Positions 1 through 8,317 of a DNA stretch of 41,384 nucleotides are shown in pieces. The stretch is from an uncultured Collinsella sp. (GTDB lineage: Bacteria; Actinomycetota; Coriobacteriia; Coriobacteriales; Coriobacteriaceae), in NCBI GenBank assembly GCA_900549745.1, contig URPJ01000017.1, positions 1-41,384 of the forward strand, written 5' to 3'. The stretch's first letter is position 1; every line of letters begins with the position of its first letter. The notes beneath the pieces are model-generated. The model was given only the letters and a program-made list of their open reading frames with translations. It did no database searches and was not told the origin of the DNA. A program made the position numbers and the translations under genes.

Positions 1-24
1 AAAGGACCCCTTTGCAGAGGTCCT
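1..24 (-). terminator. Second copy of the tRNA-Phe terminator hairpin
   Basis: On the minus strand, AGGACCTC and GGGGTCCT form an 8-bp stem around a 6-base loop, ending in T residues at the window edge. It is identical to the hairpin at 187-210 and belongs to the 55-bp direct repeat (1-55 and 187-241). It could end whatever lies between the two copies, or be a passive duplicate. Confidence 0.6.
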
Positions 25-36
25 AGTCAATTCAAG

Positions 37-178
37 GTGGCGGGGAAGGGAATCGCGCCCGCGCTCCGCGCGTGCGGACCGCTGCGGCGCTTCCGCGCCT
101 TGCGAGCTGCGCTGGCAAACGCTCACGCGTTTACTCAGCTCCGCGCCCTCACGGGGTTCGATTCCGCGTGGGGGCCAC
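37..178. repeat. GC-rich imperfect palindrome between the tRNA-Phe end repeats
   Basis: The outer arms (GTGGC...GGAATCG from 37, and CGATTCC...GCCAC ending at 178) are inverted relative to each other and both resemble a tRNA T-arm/acceptor end. Inside are further hairpins, such as AAACGC/GCGTTT nested in CAGCTC/GAGCTG-type arms. No convincing reading frame is present. It looks like a structured, possibly dispersed, intergenic repeat; its function is unknown. Confidence 0.55.
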
Positions 179-180
179 AT

Positions 181-210
181 AAAAGAAAAGGACCCCTTTG
201 CAGAGGTCCT
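181..210 (-). terminator. Rho-independent terminator of tRNA-Phe
   Basis: Minus-strand AGGACCTC-(TGCAAA)-GGGGTCCT stem followed by a TTTTCTTTT tract, starting 12 bases after the tRNA 3' end. Confidence 0.8.
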
Positions 211-221
211 AGTCAATTCAA

Positions 222-296
<75 letters not shown>

Positions 297-328
297 ATTT
301 GAGGTGTGCCTTGTTTCAAGGCTTGATT

Positions 329-356
329 AGTATAACCAAGGACACGCTCCGGTCAA
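329..356 (-). promoter_or_regulatory. Promoter of tRNA-Phe
   Basis: Minus-strand -35 TTGACC (351-356) and -10 TATACT (329-334), 16-base spacer, placing the start about 25 bases before the tRNA. Near-consensus housekeeping promoter. Confidence 0.75.
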
Positions 357-419
357 CCGAGAATTTTAAAAAAGTTTTTGAGCGCAGCCTCGGTTCTATA
401 AATCGGCACGTCAGAGGCA

Positions 420-707
420 TCAGCCGGCAGCAAGAAGTTTTTCGCTCAGAGCCGCACGGGCAAACTCACTTGGCGTCATCCCCTCGGCAGCCGCCCGTCG
501 ACGAATGGCCTCCTTCATTCCCAGAGGAATCTTGACCGACAGCGTTGCCGTCCCCTCACCTGAGAGCGGGGGCCGTCCACGCACGATCCCACCAACGGTG
601 TGTTCGCCATCCGGAAACTCTCCGCGCTCGTACGACTCGCACCACGCGTCAATCATTTCATCCGTTACAACCTGACCATTAGCGGCCGCATACGTCTTGC
701 CCATCAT
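420..707 (-). CDS. Ribbon-helix-helix antitoxin-like protein
   Basis: A 95-residue (or 94) protein. The N-terminus has the MGKTY...VVTDEMIDAW pattern seen in small RHH antitoxins, with a GRPPL segment near residue 45. The C-terminal half (TATLSVKIPLGMKEAIRRRA then SEFARAALSEKL) fits a ribbon-helix-helix fold: a beta strand followed by two helices. It overlaps the upstream toxin-like gene by an ATGATG junction; the second ATG (704) is better spaced from the AAGGGG ribosome-binding site. It would bind and neutralise the toxin and repress the pair's promoter, as is usual for such modules. Family assignment is from pattern; neutralisation is inference. Confidence 0.7.
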   Translation of the reverse strand: MMGKTYAAANGQVVTDEMIDAWCESYERGEFPDGEHTVGGIVRGRPPLSGEGTATLSVKIPLGMKEAIRRRAAAEGMTPSEFARAALSEKLLAAG

Positions 708-970
708 CGACCCCTTTGTCGAGCCTGTTCAATCTCCTGCCAAAATTTCTTCTGAACTGGAGACAAGGCATGAATGATAAGCCACCCACGGACAAGCTCG
801 ACCGCGACAAGCTCAACGCTTCGTCCGTCTGGGAGCCATCCAATCGCAAGCCATCTCGGCGGCTCGTCCTCCGACTCGCGGCGAATGCACTCAGTAACCG
901 CGAACCAGGCACCAAGCACCTGCTTTTCCGTCAAGTGTTTTTTGGCGTTCGGATGGATCTCAACATCCAT
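704..970 (-). CDS. Putative toxin of a toxin-antitoxin pair
   Basis: An 88-residue basic/aromatic protein (EIHPNAKKHLTEKQVLGAWF start, GWLPDGRSVELVAVEL core, IIHALSPVQKKFW near the end). The core resembles small BrnT/DUF4258-like toxins, in which a beta-sheet core carries the G-R-x-hydrophobic-E strand, but I cannot name the family with certainty. It sits first in a two-gene unit with the RHH protein, the toxin-first order seen in several type II systems. The ATG at 970 has a strong GGAGGAG site. It starts 60 bp after the last tad-operon gene on the same strand with no visible terminator, so it could be read through from that operon. Confidence 0.6.
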   Translation of the reverse strand: MDVEIHPNAKKHLTEKQVLGAWFAVTECIRRESEDEPPRWLAIGWLPDGRSVELVAVELVRGWLIIHALSPVQKKFWQEIEQARQRGR

Positions 971-1029
971 GCATCTTCTCCTCCATCTTACCCAATTTCG
1001 TATGACGAAAGTCCGCCGTCGTCAATCTC

Positions 1030-1389
1030 TTACGCCGGCACTTGTTGGAGGGCGGGAGGTGTAGCGAGGATTGAAGGGCGTTCCAATACCGCCCAGGCAC
1101 CGGGACAGGAACACATGTGCCAAGGACGGACGTTTTCGTAGCGCGCGAGGATATTGCCGTCGCGATTGATGAAGGCGATGTCGATGGGATAGGCCATAAA
1201 ACACGTGTGGACCGAGGAACAGTGCGGAAACGCCATGACGAGCGGCAGGCCGTTGGCGGCAACCGGACGCCGTCCCAGCATGCCGCGCAGGCGCACGACA
1301 AACGACTCCGCCACCGCAAACTCGGCCGGCGTCCAACCCAGCCTGTTGAGTGCCCGCGCGTAGGCGATGTAGGACGAGACCGCGGTCAC
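1030..1389 (-). CDS. DUF192 family protein at the end of the tad operon
   Basis: From the GTG at 1389 this is 119 residues. The segment from FVVRLRGMLGRRP through CSSVHTCFMAYPIDIAFI to ENVRPWHMCSCPGAWAVLE is the DUF192 signature (a small beta-barrel family of unknown function). Four cysteines lie in two clusters. The start overlaps the TGA of the preceding TadE-like gene as GTGA, preceded by GGGGGTGG, which argues against the longer 154-residue reading that would run deep into that gene. Coupled translation makes it part of the pilus operon; its role there is unknown. It has no signal peptide in this reading. Confidence 0.8.
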   Translation of the reverse strand: MTAVSSYIAYARALNRLGWTPAEFAVAESFVVRLRGMLGRRPVAANGLPLVMAFPHCSSVHTCFMAYPIDIAFINRDGNILARYENVRPWHMCSCPGAWAVLERPSILATPPALQQVPA

Positions 1390-1862
1390 ATGACCACCCC
1401 CGGACGCCATGGATCGACCGTCACCGCGCGCTCGTGCGACAACGTTGTCGGCGCCCCCAGCGAAACGCCAGCGATGCTGAGAGAAGTCGGCCACGGCTCA
1501 TAGTGCATGGTGCAGGTGTAGGTCCTAAACGTACCGGATAGGGAGAGCAGGCCACCATCCGATGCCTCCGCGCCTTGTTCGCTCGACACTTCGATCCGCA
1601 AGTCATAGCCTTCCATGGCATTCAGAATTTGAGTCTGAACCGTCGCCGAGGCATCGGCAGAGCTTTCGTCGCCCTCCCCCTCCGACGCCACGGCGTGCGC
1701 CAACACGATGTCGGGTACCACGCGGTCGAAGCGCGCGACAGCGCTGGCAAAGATCATGACGTTGTACACGATGAGTGCCAGCACCAGCAAAACGGGCGTA
1801 ACCACCGCCATCTCCACCGTCGCTTGGGCGCGCTCCTCGCGCAGACGCATGCGGATACTCAT
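1386..1862 (-). CDS. TadE-like minor pilin
   Basis: 158 residues. The N-terminal RAQATVEMAVVTPVLLVLAL is the TadE-type motif: a short basic leader, a Glu at position +5 of the hydrophobic stretch, and one membrane helix (about residues 15-38), followed by an extracytoplasmic domain of ~115 residues with two cysteine-poor acidic stretches. TadE-type proteins are pseudopilins processed by a prepilin peptidase and needed for Flp pilus assembly. Its ATG overlaps the TadG-like stop codon (TAATG), so translation is coupled. Confidence 0.85.
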   Translation of the reverse strand: MSIRMRLREERAQATVEMAVVTPVLLVLALIVYNVMIFASAVARFDRVVPDIVLAHAVASEGEGDESSADASATVQTQILNAMEGYDLRIEVSSEQGAEASDGGLLSLSGTFRTYTCTMHYEPWPTSLSIAGVSLGAPTTLSHERAVTVDPWRPGVVM

Positions 1863-4015
1863 TACGACCCACCGCCCAGAGCGCCAACCAGCGTGGCAAC
1901 ATCGACGGTGAGTGGGATGGAGCCGCCGCCGGGCAGAGGAATCTCCGCAAGCGTGAACACCGTACCGCTAATGGTGCGTTCGACTTGATATTCCAACGCC
2001 TCGCAAAGCGCCTTGGGATCGGTCACGCCCAACGGAATACTTCGCAGCTTGTCTTGCGCTTGAGAGAGACCAGCAATGTCAGACCCCGGACTCTTAATGA
2101 CGTTGGCGGAATCGGTCAGCACTGGCTTTCGCAGGCGCAAGTCGCACGGTTCCAGACCCAACGCCGCCATGGACGCCGAAACGGTATCGCCGAGCCACGA
2201 TGCGATGGAACCCAACGCGCCGCTGCCCCCTCCTAGGCCTTTAATCATCTCGTCCATAAGTTCGTCGGCCGAACCTTGAATATCACCGTATCCTACGAGC
2301 AGCCGTCCCCAAACATCCATGACGCCGTCGAGCACGCCGGCAACGCCGCCCGAGCGTTCCTTCAATGTCGAGAAAAATCGCGAAAGCACGTTGTTTTGCG
2401 CCGTCGCGTCATCGGGCGCCAGCACCGCGGCAGAGATAGCACCGCGATCGCCAAGCCTGACTGCCGTGTTAAACGAAGAGTTGAGCTCATCGGGGCTCGA
2501 GATGGCACCCGAAGCCGCAAAGGCGACCACACCGTTGCGGCCAGGCGGAGCGATACGCGGGCGCTCGCCCGAAAGCGCTTTAATGGCCTGGTCAAAGGCA
2601 TTGCCCGCACGGTCGGCCTCATCCTCGGCCTGGCGCATGAGCTCAAGCTCTTTGTTCCGACATTTGACGTATTCCTCCAAGGCCTTTTTGAACTCGTCGA
2701 AGTGATATTCGAAGCCGTTTTCGATGAACGACGGCGGCATGAGGGCGCGACCCAGGGTGACCACGTCAAATTCGCACTTATCGCATACATCGTGTCCGTC
2801 GTAATCGACAACGGACGCCAACCCACCCGGCGATCCACTCTTATAGTTAGGACATTCGGTCCCATAGTGCAGGTACGTCTTGTCGCCGTTGGTACTTGTA
2901 GGCCACATGGCATCAGTGTAGAGCTGGGTTCCCTTCACCTCGCCCGGCGTGCGCGGCAGGAATGGGATCTGGGACGATATTTTTTCACCATCGTCTTCAA
3001 TGTATGAGTGTTCGAGTTCTTCAATTGCATAGATGTAGAACGTTTTCCGCGCGACGGACTCGGCCTCCATCTTCGTGCTCGAGCCTTGAGACTTTTCATT
3101 CGCTAGGCGCCGATGGTAATAGGCCTTCGCTCGGTTGAGGGCAACCTGCGGCTCCCATGTGATGCTCGAGGCATAGTGTGGATTCTCAATATCCGAAAGC
3201 TTTGCCAGACTCCCCGCGCGCCCCCACATACATGAATACCTACCAACCGCGCTCTCATCCGACCCGCCACAGTCCGCAAGCCAGGCGCGCTCCTTTGCCT
3301 TCGTCGTCTCCTCCGAGGCCTTCCGCAGCTCCTCGGCCGCACGCTCTAAATCATCTGAAGTGTCTTTAATGGTATCGGTTGAGATCTCTGACCCTTTGAG
3401 CGCAGCGAAGTCCGACTCGGATGTTCTGGGCACGGCAAGCGCCGTACCGGTATAGGTCACACTATCGGTATCCTGCGCCGACACCGCCTGCGTGGCACGC
3501 GCGGCGATCAGATACGGCAGAGCCGTCTCGATTTTCTGTAAGCCTTCCGATGCGCTTTTGGCAAACTTGTTGCGCGTTTTAATGATTTCAATCCCGGTGT
3601 CGACCATATTGCCGGCAACTGGCTCGGCACCCGGAATGAGGATGGCGACCAGTCCCGTCCCGATCGTGGCAAACCCCGCCAGCCCCAGACTCAAGATGCT
3701 CGCATCCACCACCGTCGCAGCCGTATGGTAGGACGACACCACATTGGCGCCTGCCAGCGCGCCGCTATCGGCAGCCACCTGGGTATCCCCAGCACGCGAC
3801 ATGCTCCATATCGCCGCGGTCGACGAAAACAGCAACGTGAGCACCACTAGGATGACCACGGCAGAGGAAAGCGTGGTGTAGGCACCGTCTTCGATAAACA
3901 GGTCGATACCGGCTCGACCCATAAAGCCGCCTCGCTTGCGATGGCAGCTCGGACGGCGCGTCAAAACGCGTCTAGACCAGAAACGCTCAATCCCATGCAG
4001 CAATCCACGAACCAT
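1862..4015 (-). CDS. TadG-like pilus assembly protein
   Basis: 718 residues from the ATG at 4015, chosen because GGAGGGAG lies 3 bases upstream; a second ATG at 3922 (MGRAG) would give 687 residues and also has a GAGG. After a basic N-terminus comes EDGAYTTLSSAVVILVVLTL, the TadG/Tad-type membrane anchor, then GDTQVAADSGALAGANVV, the conserved segment following the anchor in TadG proteins. A second hydrophobic stretch (LGLAGFATIGTGLVAILIPG) follows. The remainder is a long, mainly helical extracytoplasmic region with several Cys pairs (DCGGSDE, CPNYKSG, DVCDKCEF). The start overlaps the upstream TadE-like gene by 29 bp. Such proteins are thought to act at the cell surface in pilus anchoring or assembly. 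Confidence 0.8.
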   Translation of the reverse strand: MVRGLLHGIERFWSRRVLTRRPSCHRKRGGFMGRAGIDLFIEDGAYTTLSSAVVILVVLTLLFSSTAAIWSMSRAGDTQVAADSGALAGANVVSSYHTAATVVDASILSLGLAGFATIGTGLVAILIPGAEPVAGNMVDTGIEIIKTRNKFAKSASEGLQKIETALPYLIAARATQAVSAQDTDSVTYTGTALAVPRTSESDFAALKGSEISTDTIKDTSDDLERAAEELRKASEETTKAKERAWLADCGGSDESAVGRYSCMWGRAGSLAKLSDIENPHYASSITWEPQVALNRAKAYYHRRLANEKSQGSSTKMEAESVARKTFYIYAIEELEHSYIEDDGEKISSQIPFLPRTPGEVKGTQLYTDAMWPTSTNGDKTYLHYGTECPNYKSGSPGGLASVVDYDGHDVCDKCEFDVVTLGRALMPPSFIENGFEYHFDEFKKALEEYVKCRNKELELMRQAEDEADRAGNAFDQAIKALSGERPRIAPPGRNGVVAFAASGAISSPDELNSSFNTAVRLGDRGAISAAVLAPDDATAQNNVLSRFFSTLKERSGGVAGVLDGVMDVWGRLLVGYGDIQGSADELMDEMIKGLGGGSGALGSIASWLGDTVSASMAALGLEPCDLRLRKPVLTDSANVIKSPGSDIAGLSQAQDKLRSIPLGVTDPKALCEALEYQVERTISGTVFTLAEIPLPGGGSIPLTVDVATLVGALGGGS

Positions 4016-4484
4016 AATCTCCCTCCAGCCATTCGGGACGTGATTGATACGAGACATCGACCTTGAGCTCAACGTAGCCGCCCTCGACGGTACCACCCAT
4101 AGCCTGCGCAAACGCACCGATCACAGGTAACGGCTTGACCTCGCCGGAAACGGACACGGACGAGACGCCACCCGCATCGGCCCGACCAAGCTCGATATCC
4201 CACGACAACGGCCCGCCGGCATGAAAGATCGAAACGTTGGGCACTGCGGCAAGCCGGCGGCGGGTGAACTCCTTAAGATCGTCGTCCTCCGCCGTCGTCG
4301 TGGTCATGAGCCGCGCGGTCTCGGCAGCGGCAGACTCCATGACCGCGCGCGTATAGAGCAGGCACACCGGTTGCAGTGCGAGAAGGATGAGCATCAGAAA
4401 CGTCGGCAGCAAAAAAGCGGCCTCGACCGTAGACTGCGCCCGGTCCTCGCGCGCGATATCAATACAACGCGATGTCCTTAGCAC
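3987..4484 (-). CDS. TadE-like minor pilin
   Basis: About 166 residues if read from the GTG at 4484. The core DRAQSTVEAAFLLPTFLMLI is a TadE motif with one membrane helix, followed by an extracytoplasmic domain ending in SYQSRPEWLEGDYGSWIAAWD. The start is uncertain: upstream in frame there are only the GTG (4484) and an ATG at 4523, both inside the preceding small pilin gene, while an AAGGAC site precedes an in-frame ATT near 4460 that would start the protein at the expected DIAREDR position. Coupled translation with the upstream gene is likely. Pseudopilin function follows from the family. Confidence 0.8.
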   Translation of the reverse strand: MLRTSRCIDIAREDRAQSTVEAAFLLPTFLMLILLALQPVCLLYTRAVMESAAAETARLMTTTTAEDDDLKEFTRRRLAAVPNVSIFHAGGPLSWDIELGRADAGGVSSVSVSGEVKPLPVIGAFAQAMGGTVEGGYVELKVDVSYQSRPEWLEGDYGSWIAAWD

Positions 4485-4677
4485 CCGCAGCGGCGTCGAT
4501 AACCGACGTCGAGGCAACGCCATGGGATGCCGCCCGCTCAACCAGCGCCGCCAAGCGTCCATCGGTGCCAGCACGCCAAAGTCCCGCAATCGCCAACACG
4601 ATCGATAACAGTGCCACCGTGACGATGGCGTATTCGACCGTCGCCTGGGCAGATTCCTCGCGCAGGACGTCATGCAT
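4459..4677 (-). CDS. Small Flp/TadE-like pilin
   Basis: 72 residues: short leader, then ESAQATVEYAIVTVALLSIV, a class III signal and membrane helix with the conserved Glu-Tyr pair, then a ~35-residue tail. Its size is between Flp pilins (~60) and TadE proteins (~150). It has a strong GGAGGGG site overlapping the end of the upstream gene. It is probably a minor pilin; it lacks the FKGKV-type tail of the major Flp pilin at 5206-5439. Confidence 0.8.
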   Translation of the reverse strand: MHDVLREESAQATVEYAIVTVALLSIVLAIAGLWRAGTDGRLAALVERAASHGVASTSVIDAAAGAKDIALY

Positions 4678-4678
4678 T

Positions 4679-5242
4679 TCACGACCCCTCCTTTGAGCTT
4701 ATTGTTTGCGGGACCAGGCGCACGGCGCGCAAACGACACGAGGCATCGCCAGCATCCGCGGCAATTGTCACCATATCGACCCAGCCGCGTCCGTCGCGCA
4801 CGATAGCGCCCCACACGTTTCCCTTGATGTCGAGATAGCCGCTCAGGGCAAGTTGCGCCGTGGGTACCTCACGATAGGCACGCAGCATATCCGCCGCTGC
4901 CTCGGTCATCGGTCGGTCTTCGGACCATGCAAGCCGGACCGCAATCGCGTTGCCCTCAGGCGAGTCCGTCGCAGTGCCAGACCGCTTGTCGAGCGTCCGC
5001 AGAAAGGTTTGCGCCGTGACAGCGACATCCGAATCGTCCGTATCTCGCATCTCATCTTTTTGAGACGCCACCGCCGAATCTGAGCCCGAATCGAAGGCGG
5101 CCCCAGGACGCTGCTGCCGCGCGGCGTTTAGCCCCCAAACCGCCACTGCCACCGCCACAACCGCACAGGCAAACACCAGCAGTGCGCCGGCAGGCCGCCT
5201 ACCCTCTACAGGCTGTTGATGCCCTCGCTGATAGCGTTCCAT
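4679..5242 (-). CDS. Membrane-anchored protein of unknown function in the tad operon
   Basis: 187 residues. A basic N-terminus precedes one membrane helix (about residues 19-39, LLVFACAVVAVAVAVWGL), then an acidic linker rich in Ser/Asp and a C-terminal domain of ~100 residues (VTAQTFLRTLDKR ... WGAIVRDGRGWVDMVTIAA). I recognise no family. The ATG at 5242 lies inside the flp gene with a weak ribosome-binding site, so translation is probably coupled to flp; a GTG after GAGGGTAGGCGG, giving a protein starting near residue 23, is an alternative. Its position between flp and the minor pilins suggests a pilus-related extracytoplasmic role. Confidence 0.7.
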   Translation of the reverse strand: MERYQRGHQQPVEGRRPAGALLVFACAVVAVAVAVWGLNAARQQRPGAAFDSGSDSAVASQKDEMRDTDDSDVAVTAQTFLRTLDKRSGTATDSPEGNAIAVRLAWSEDRPMTEAAADMLRAYREVPTAQLALSGYLDIKGNVWGAIVRDGRGWVDMVTIAADAGDASCRLRAVRLVPQTISSKEGS

Positions 5243-5439
5243 AGATCTTGGACCTTGCCCTTAAATGCGACAATGGCAATGATGGCGATCACCACGAGCA
5301 CGCCGACCAAGATGGCGTATTCGGTGGTGCCCTGCGCACTCTCCTCCTGCAGTAGCTCCCCGGCATGCTGGCGAGCGCGAATTGACTGGCAAACAGCCCA
5401 GCTCCAGACCTTGCCAGCAACGTCAGCCATCGTGTTCAT
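5206..5439 (-). CDS. flp: Flp major pilin
   Basis: 77 residues. The class III prepilin site is visible as ESAQG/TTEYAILVG: cleavage after Gly, Glu at +3 and the Glu-Tyr pair typical of Flp pilins. A hydrophobic helix follows, then FKGKVQDLWNAISEGINSL, a typical Flp tail. The leader of ~34 residues is longer than usual. Its ribosome-binding site GGGAGGAAT starts immediately after the tadC stop codon. This is the main structural subunit of the Tad (tight adherence) pilus and is expected to be highly translated. Confidence 0.9.
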   Translation of the reverse strand: MNTMADVAGKVWSWAVCQSIRARQHAGELLQEESAQGTTEYAILVGVLVVIAIIAIVAFKGKVQDLWNAISEGINSL

Positions 5440-5449
5440 GTATTCCTCC

Positions 5450-6091
5450 CTACATCATCCCGCCTGCTCCCAGCAGCGGGCCCAATATGGACAGAAGCAA
5501 CGCCGGCAAGATGAGCGTGCCGGTGGGAATCAGCAGCTTGACGGGCGCACGCTCAATCTCGCGCTCGACCGCGGCGCGATGAGCCGCACGGATCTCGCGA
5601 CTTTGAGCGGCCAGTGTCTCGGCAAGTGGGGCACCCAGGGCGAGTGCCTGCCCCACCGTAATGGCAAAGGTCTCGAGCGCTCGCACGTCCAGGTCGCGCG
5701 CGGCGGCCAACAACTCGTCCTCACGCGTGCCCACGCCCACCTGCCACGCCATGCAGGCCCGCTCAAGGCGAAGAGCCAGCACTGACCGGCGGTTGGCGCA
5801 GAAAATCTCAAGCGCCGCATCAAACGAAAGGCCGGCCGAAAGACCCAAGCGCACAACATCGATCATCTCGGACACTTCGCCGAGCGACACTCGCGCCGGG
5901 CCGCCCGCTCCAACCGCGCCCTTCACTCGCGCGGTCAGGGCATCGACCACCGAGCGACCCGCGGCAGCGACCAGCACCGCCTCGCGCTTGCAGGCCCCTG
6001 CGATCTTGCGTGCATCCGCCCGATCCAAACCCGTCGCGACAAATACACTCAGGGCGCACAGGCAAGCCGCAACTGCAACCGGGGCGCTCAT
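5450..6091 (-). CDS. tadC: TadC-like inner-membrane pilus platform protein
   Basis: 213 residues from the ATG at 6091, which overlaps the tadB stop by ATGA; the longer frame has no supported start. It contains a T2SF-type domain (EMIDVVRLGLSAGLSFDAAL ... GQALALGAPLAETLAAQSRE) and a C-terminal membrane helix (LIPTGTLILPALLLSILGPL). An N-terminal helix is also present (VAVAACLCALSVFVATGL). With TadB it forms the membrane platform that couples the TadA ATPase to pilin polymerisation. It is shorter than proteobacterial TadC (~300 residues), as is common in actinobacterial loci. Confidence 0.85.
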   Translation of the reverse strand: MSAPVAVAACLCALSVFVATGLDRADARKIAGACKREAVLVAAAGRSVVDALTARVKGAVGAGGPARVSLGEVSEMIDVVRLGLSAGLSFDAALEIFCANRRSVLALRLERACMAWQVGVGTREDELLAAARDLDVRALETFAITVGQALALGAPLAETLAAQSREIRAAHRAAVEREIERAPVKLLIPTGTLILPALLLSILGPLLGAGGMM

Positions 6092-7014
6092 AGCTCCACC
6101 CGCATAATGCGTCGGATAACCACCAGGGCAACGGCATTGAGGGCAAGACCCAGCACCACAGCGCCCACGCCGGCAGGCGTCGCGAGACCGCGACGAAAAT
6201 CTGCCGAAAGCAGCGCCAACACCGCGCACATGCCCGCCGGCATCGCCGCGACCATATGCGCAGACATGCGAGCCTGCGACGTCTTGACATCCAGGCGGCG
6301 CTTGAGCTCAATGCGCTCCCCCACCATGCTCGACGCCTCGGACAGTAAGTCGGCAAGCGGAGCACCGGTGCGCTGAGACACCTTAAGCGCCAAGGTCACA
6401 AGCGAAAGGCCGGGAGCGTCGATGCGCACGAGCAAGTCATCGAGCGCGTCGGTCGCCGAGATACCGCAATCGATCGCCGCCGCCACCCGCAAAAACTCGG
6501 TATGCACCGGTTCTTGCGCATGAGCGCCCACAAAGCGCATGCCCTGGGCCAGCGAATGTCCCGAGGCAAGCGACATGGAAAGTGCGGTAAACGCCTCGGG
6601 CATGGCCTCTTCTGCATCGTGTTGCTCGCGCCGGCTCTCAAAGCCATCCCGAGCGGCGCCAGCGGCAATCGGAGCAACAAGTCCCAAGGCAAACCCGAGG
6701 GGCGATAACGACACCATCGTTAGTAAAACGCAGCAGACACCGCTCGATAGCAGTAGAAACGCCAAACGCCCCGAAGCATCTTCGATCACGAGGCCAAGGC
6801 GATGCGCCGGAGCCAGCGATGTCCACGAACGGGCGATCTTTTTCAGCAGATCGTTTTCCACCAGCTCACGCGGCAGCCTCTCTGCCACCGTCTCGAGCGC
6901 CTGACGCGCCAGCTCCGCCGGCGGCACCTGCGGCACACGAGGTTCCGCCCCGCACGCCGTCGCAACAGAAAACCCTGCCAAACCCCCTACGACGAGGGGC
7001 ACAGCGACCTCCAT
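6088..7014 (-). CDS. tadB: TadB-like inner-membrane pilus platform protein
   Basis: 308 residues. Membrane helices are visible near residues 5-20, 85-120 and at the C-terminus (MVAAMPAGMCAVLALL and VVLGLALNAVALVVI). The central T2SF domain has the pattern EAMPEAFTALSMSLASGHSL ... VSQRTGAPLADLLSEAS. The ATG has GAGGTGGACGA upstream and lies 28 bp inside the tadA end. It is the partner of TadC at the base of the pilus. Confidence 0.87.
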   Translation of the reverse strand: MEVAVPLVVGGLAGFSVATACGAEPRVPQVPPAELARQALETVAERLPRELVENDLLKKIARSWTSLAPAHRLGLVIEDASGRLAFLLLSSGVCCVLLTMVSLSPLGFALGLVAPIAAGAARDGFESRREQHDAEEAMPEAFTALSMSLASGHSLAQGMRFVGAHAQEPVHTEFLRVAAAIDCGISATDALDDLLVRIDAPGLSLVTLALKVSQRTGAPLADLLSEASSMVGERIELKRRLDVKTSQARMSAHMVAAMPAGMCAVLALLSADFRRGLATPAGVGAVVLGLALNAVALVVIRRIMRVEL

Positions 7015-8315
7015 TCGTCCACCTCCTCTTGTGTGAGCGTCCCCGACCGCAGGCCTTCTGCGATAAACGGCGGCTCGCGGTCAAGCGTCCAGGTGCGCTC
7101 GGCGGCATCGAAAGTCACATAGCGCTCGAGCTCTACGCCGCCCGACGCGGCGCGACGCACTCCCGAATACGAGGAGACGAAACGCCTGCCATCGGCGTGG
7201 CGCTCAGACATCACGATGCCGTCGAGCGCCATGGCAATCTGCTCCTCGATGAGCTCGCTCGGCAGATCGATGCCATAACGTGCAAGCAACGTCAGACGCA
7301 CCACGGTCTCCTGTTCTGAGCCCGCATGAAGTGTGGTGAGCGACCCGTCGTGGCCCGTGTTCATGGCCTGCAACATGTCGCAGCACTCCGCACCGCGCAC
7401 CTCGCCCACCACGATGCGGTCGGGGCGCATGCGCAGGGCATTGGTCACCAGGTCGCGGATCGTCACCGCGCCCTCGCCCTCAATTGAAGCCTCGCGCGCC
7501 TCTAGACGCACCACGTGCGGATGATGCGCAAACTTGAGCTCGGCAGAGTCCTCGATCGTCACGATGCGCTCGCCGGTGGAAATCTCGCATGACAACGCGT
7601 TGAGCAGGGTGGTCTTACCAGATCCCGTGCCTCCCGCAACCGCCAGGTCCTGTCGCAGCGACACCGCGCACGACAGCAGCTGCGCATACCAAAGCGGCAG
7701 CGACCCCAGCCCCACAAGCTCGTCCAGCGAGCAGATGCGGTCCGAGAACTTTCGGATGGTGAGAATCGGTCCGTCAATCGCCACAGGCGGAATCACCGCG
7801 TTGACGCGATAGCCCGTTTTGAGGCGGGCGTTGACGATGGGACTGCGCTCGTCGATGCGGCGGCCAAGTGGCGAGATGATGCGGTCGATAAGCACACGGA
7901 TCTGCTCATCATCCTCAAACGCATGCTCGATGGGGTACAAGACGCCGCCGCGTTCAAAGAAAGCCGAGCGGCAGCCGTTGATCATGATTTCGGTAACGGT
8001 GTCGTCCTCGATGAGCGGCTGCAACGGCCCCAAGCCCACCACGTCATCCAAAATCTCGTCGATGATGGTCTCGCGCTCGGGCGTCGCGAGATCGGTCGGC
8101 TCCTCAACATTGAGCGCCGCCTCCACCGCGGGACGCAATTCCGAGCGGGCAAGTACCGGGTCGACATAGGCGCTGATACGCGCCACTTCGTCGTAACCCA
8201 TGCGGTCCATCACGGCGCGCTTAGTGCGTCGTTTCACCGCGCGGCGACGCCCCGCATCTACAGACGCTGCCGCCGCTGCAGCGCCGGCAGCCTTAATCCT
8301 CGTTTGCAGGCTCAT
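6987..8315 (-). CDS. tadA: TadA/CpaF secretion ATPase
   Basis: 442 residues, the usual length for the family. The order of motifs fits a type II/IV secretion ATPase: N-terminal domain, then VTEIMINGCRS (~108-117), Walker A GGTGSGKTT (228-236), Asp box TIEDSAEL (~253-260), Walker B RIVVGEVRG (300-308) and His box GHDGSLTTLHA (321-331). An alanine-rich, basic N-terminus (residues 9-33) precedes the conserved part. TadA is the hexameric cytoplasmic motor of the Flp pilus. It starts 2 bp after the tadZ stop. Confidence 0.95.
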   Translation of the reverse strand: MSLQTRIKAAGAAAAAASVDAGRRRAVKRRTKRAVMDRMGYDEVARISAYVDPVLARSELRPAVEAALNVEEPTDLATPERETIIDEILDDVVGLGPLQPLIEDDTVTEIMINGCRSAFFERGGVLYPIEHAFEDDEQIRVLIDRIISPLGRRIDERSPIVNARLKTGYRVNAVIPPVAIDGPILTIRKFSDRICSLDELVGLGSLPLWYAQLLSCAVSLRQDLAVAGGTGSGKTTLLNALSCEISTGERIVTIEDSAELKFAHHPHVVRLEAREASIEGEGAVTIRDLVTNALRMRPDRIVVGEVRGAECCDMLQAMNTGHDGSLTTLHAGSEQETVVRLTLLARYGIDLPSELIEEQIAMALDGIVMSERHADGRRFVSSYSGVRRAASGGVELERYVTFDAAERTWTLDREPPFIAEGLRSGTLTQEEVDEWRSLCPSS

Positions 8316-8317
8316 CG

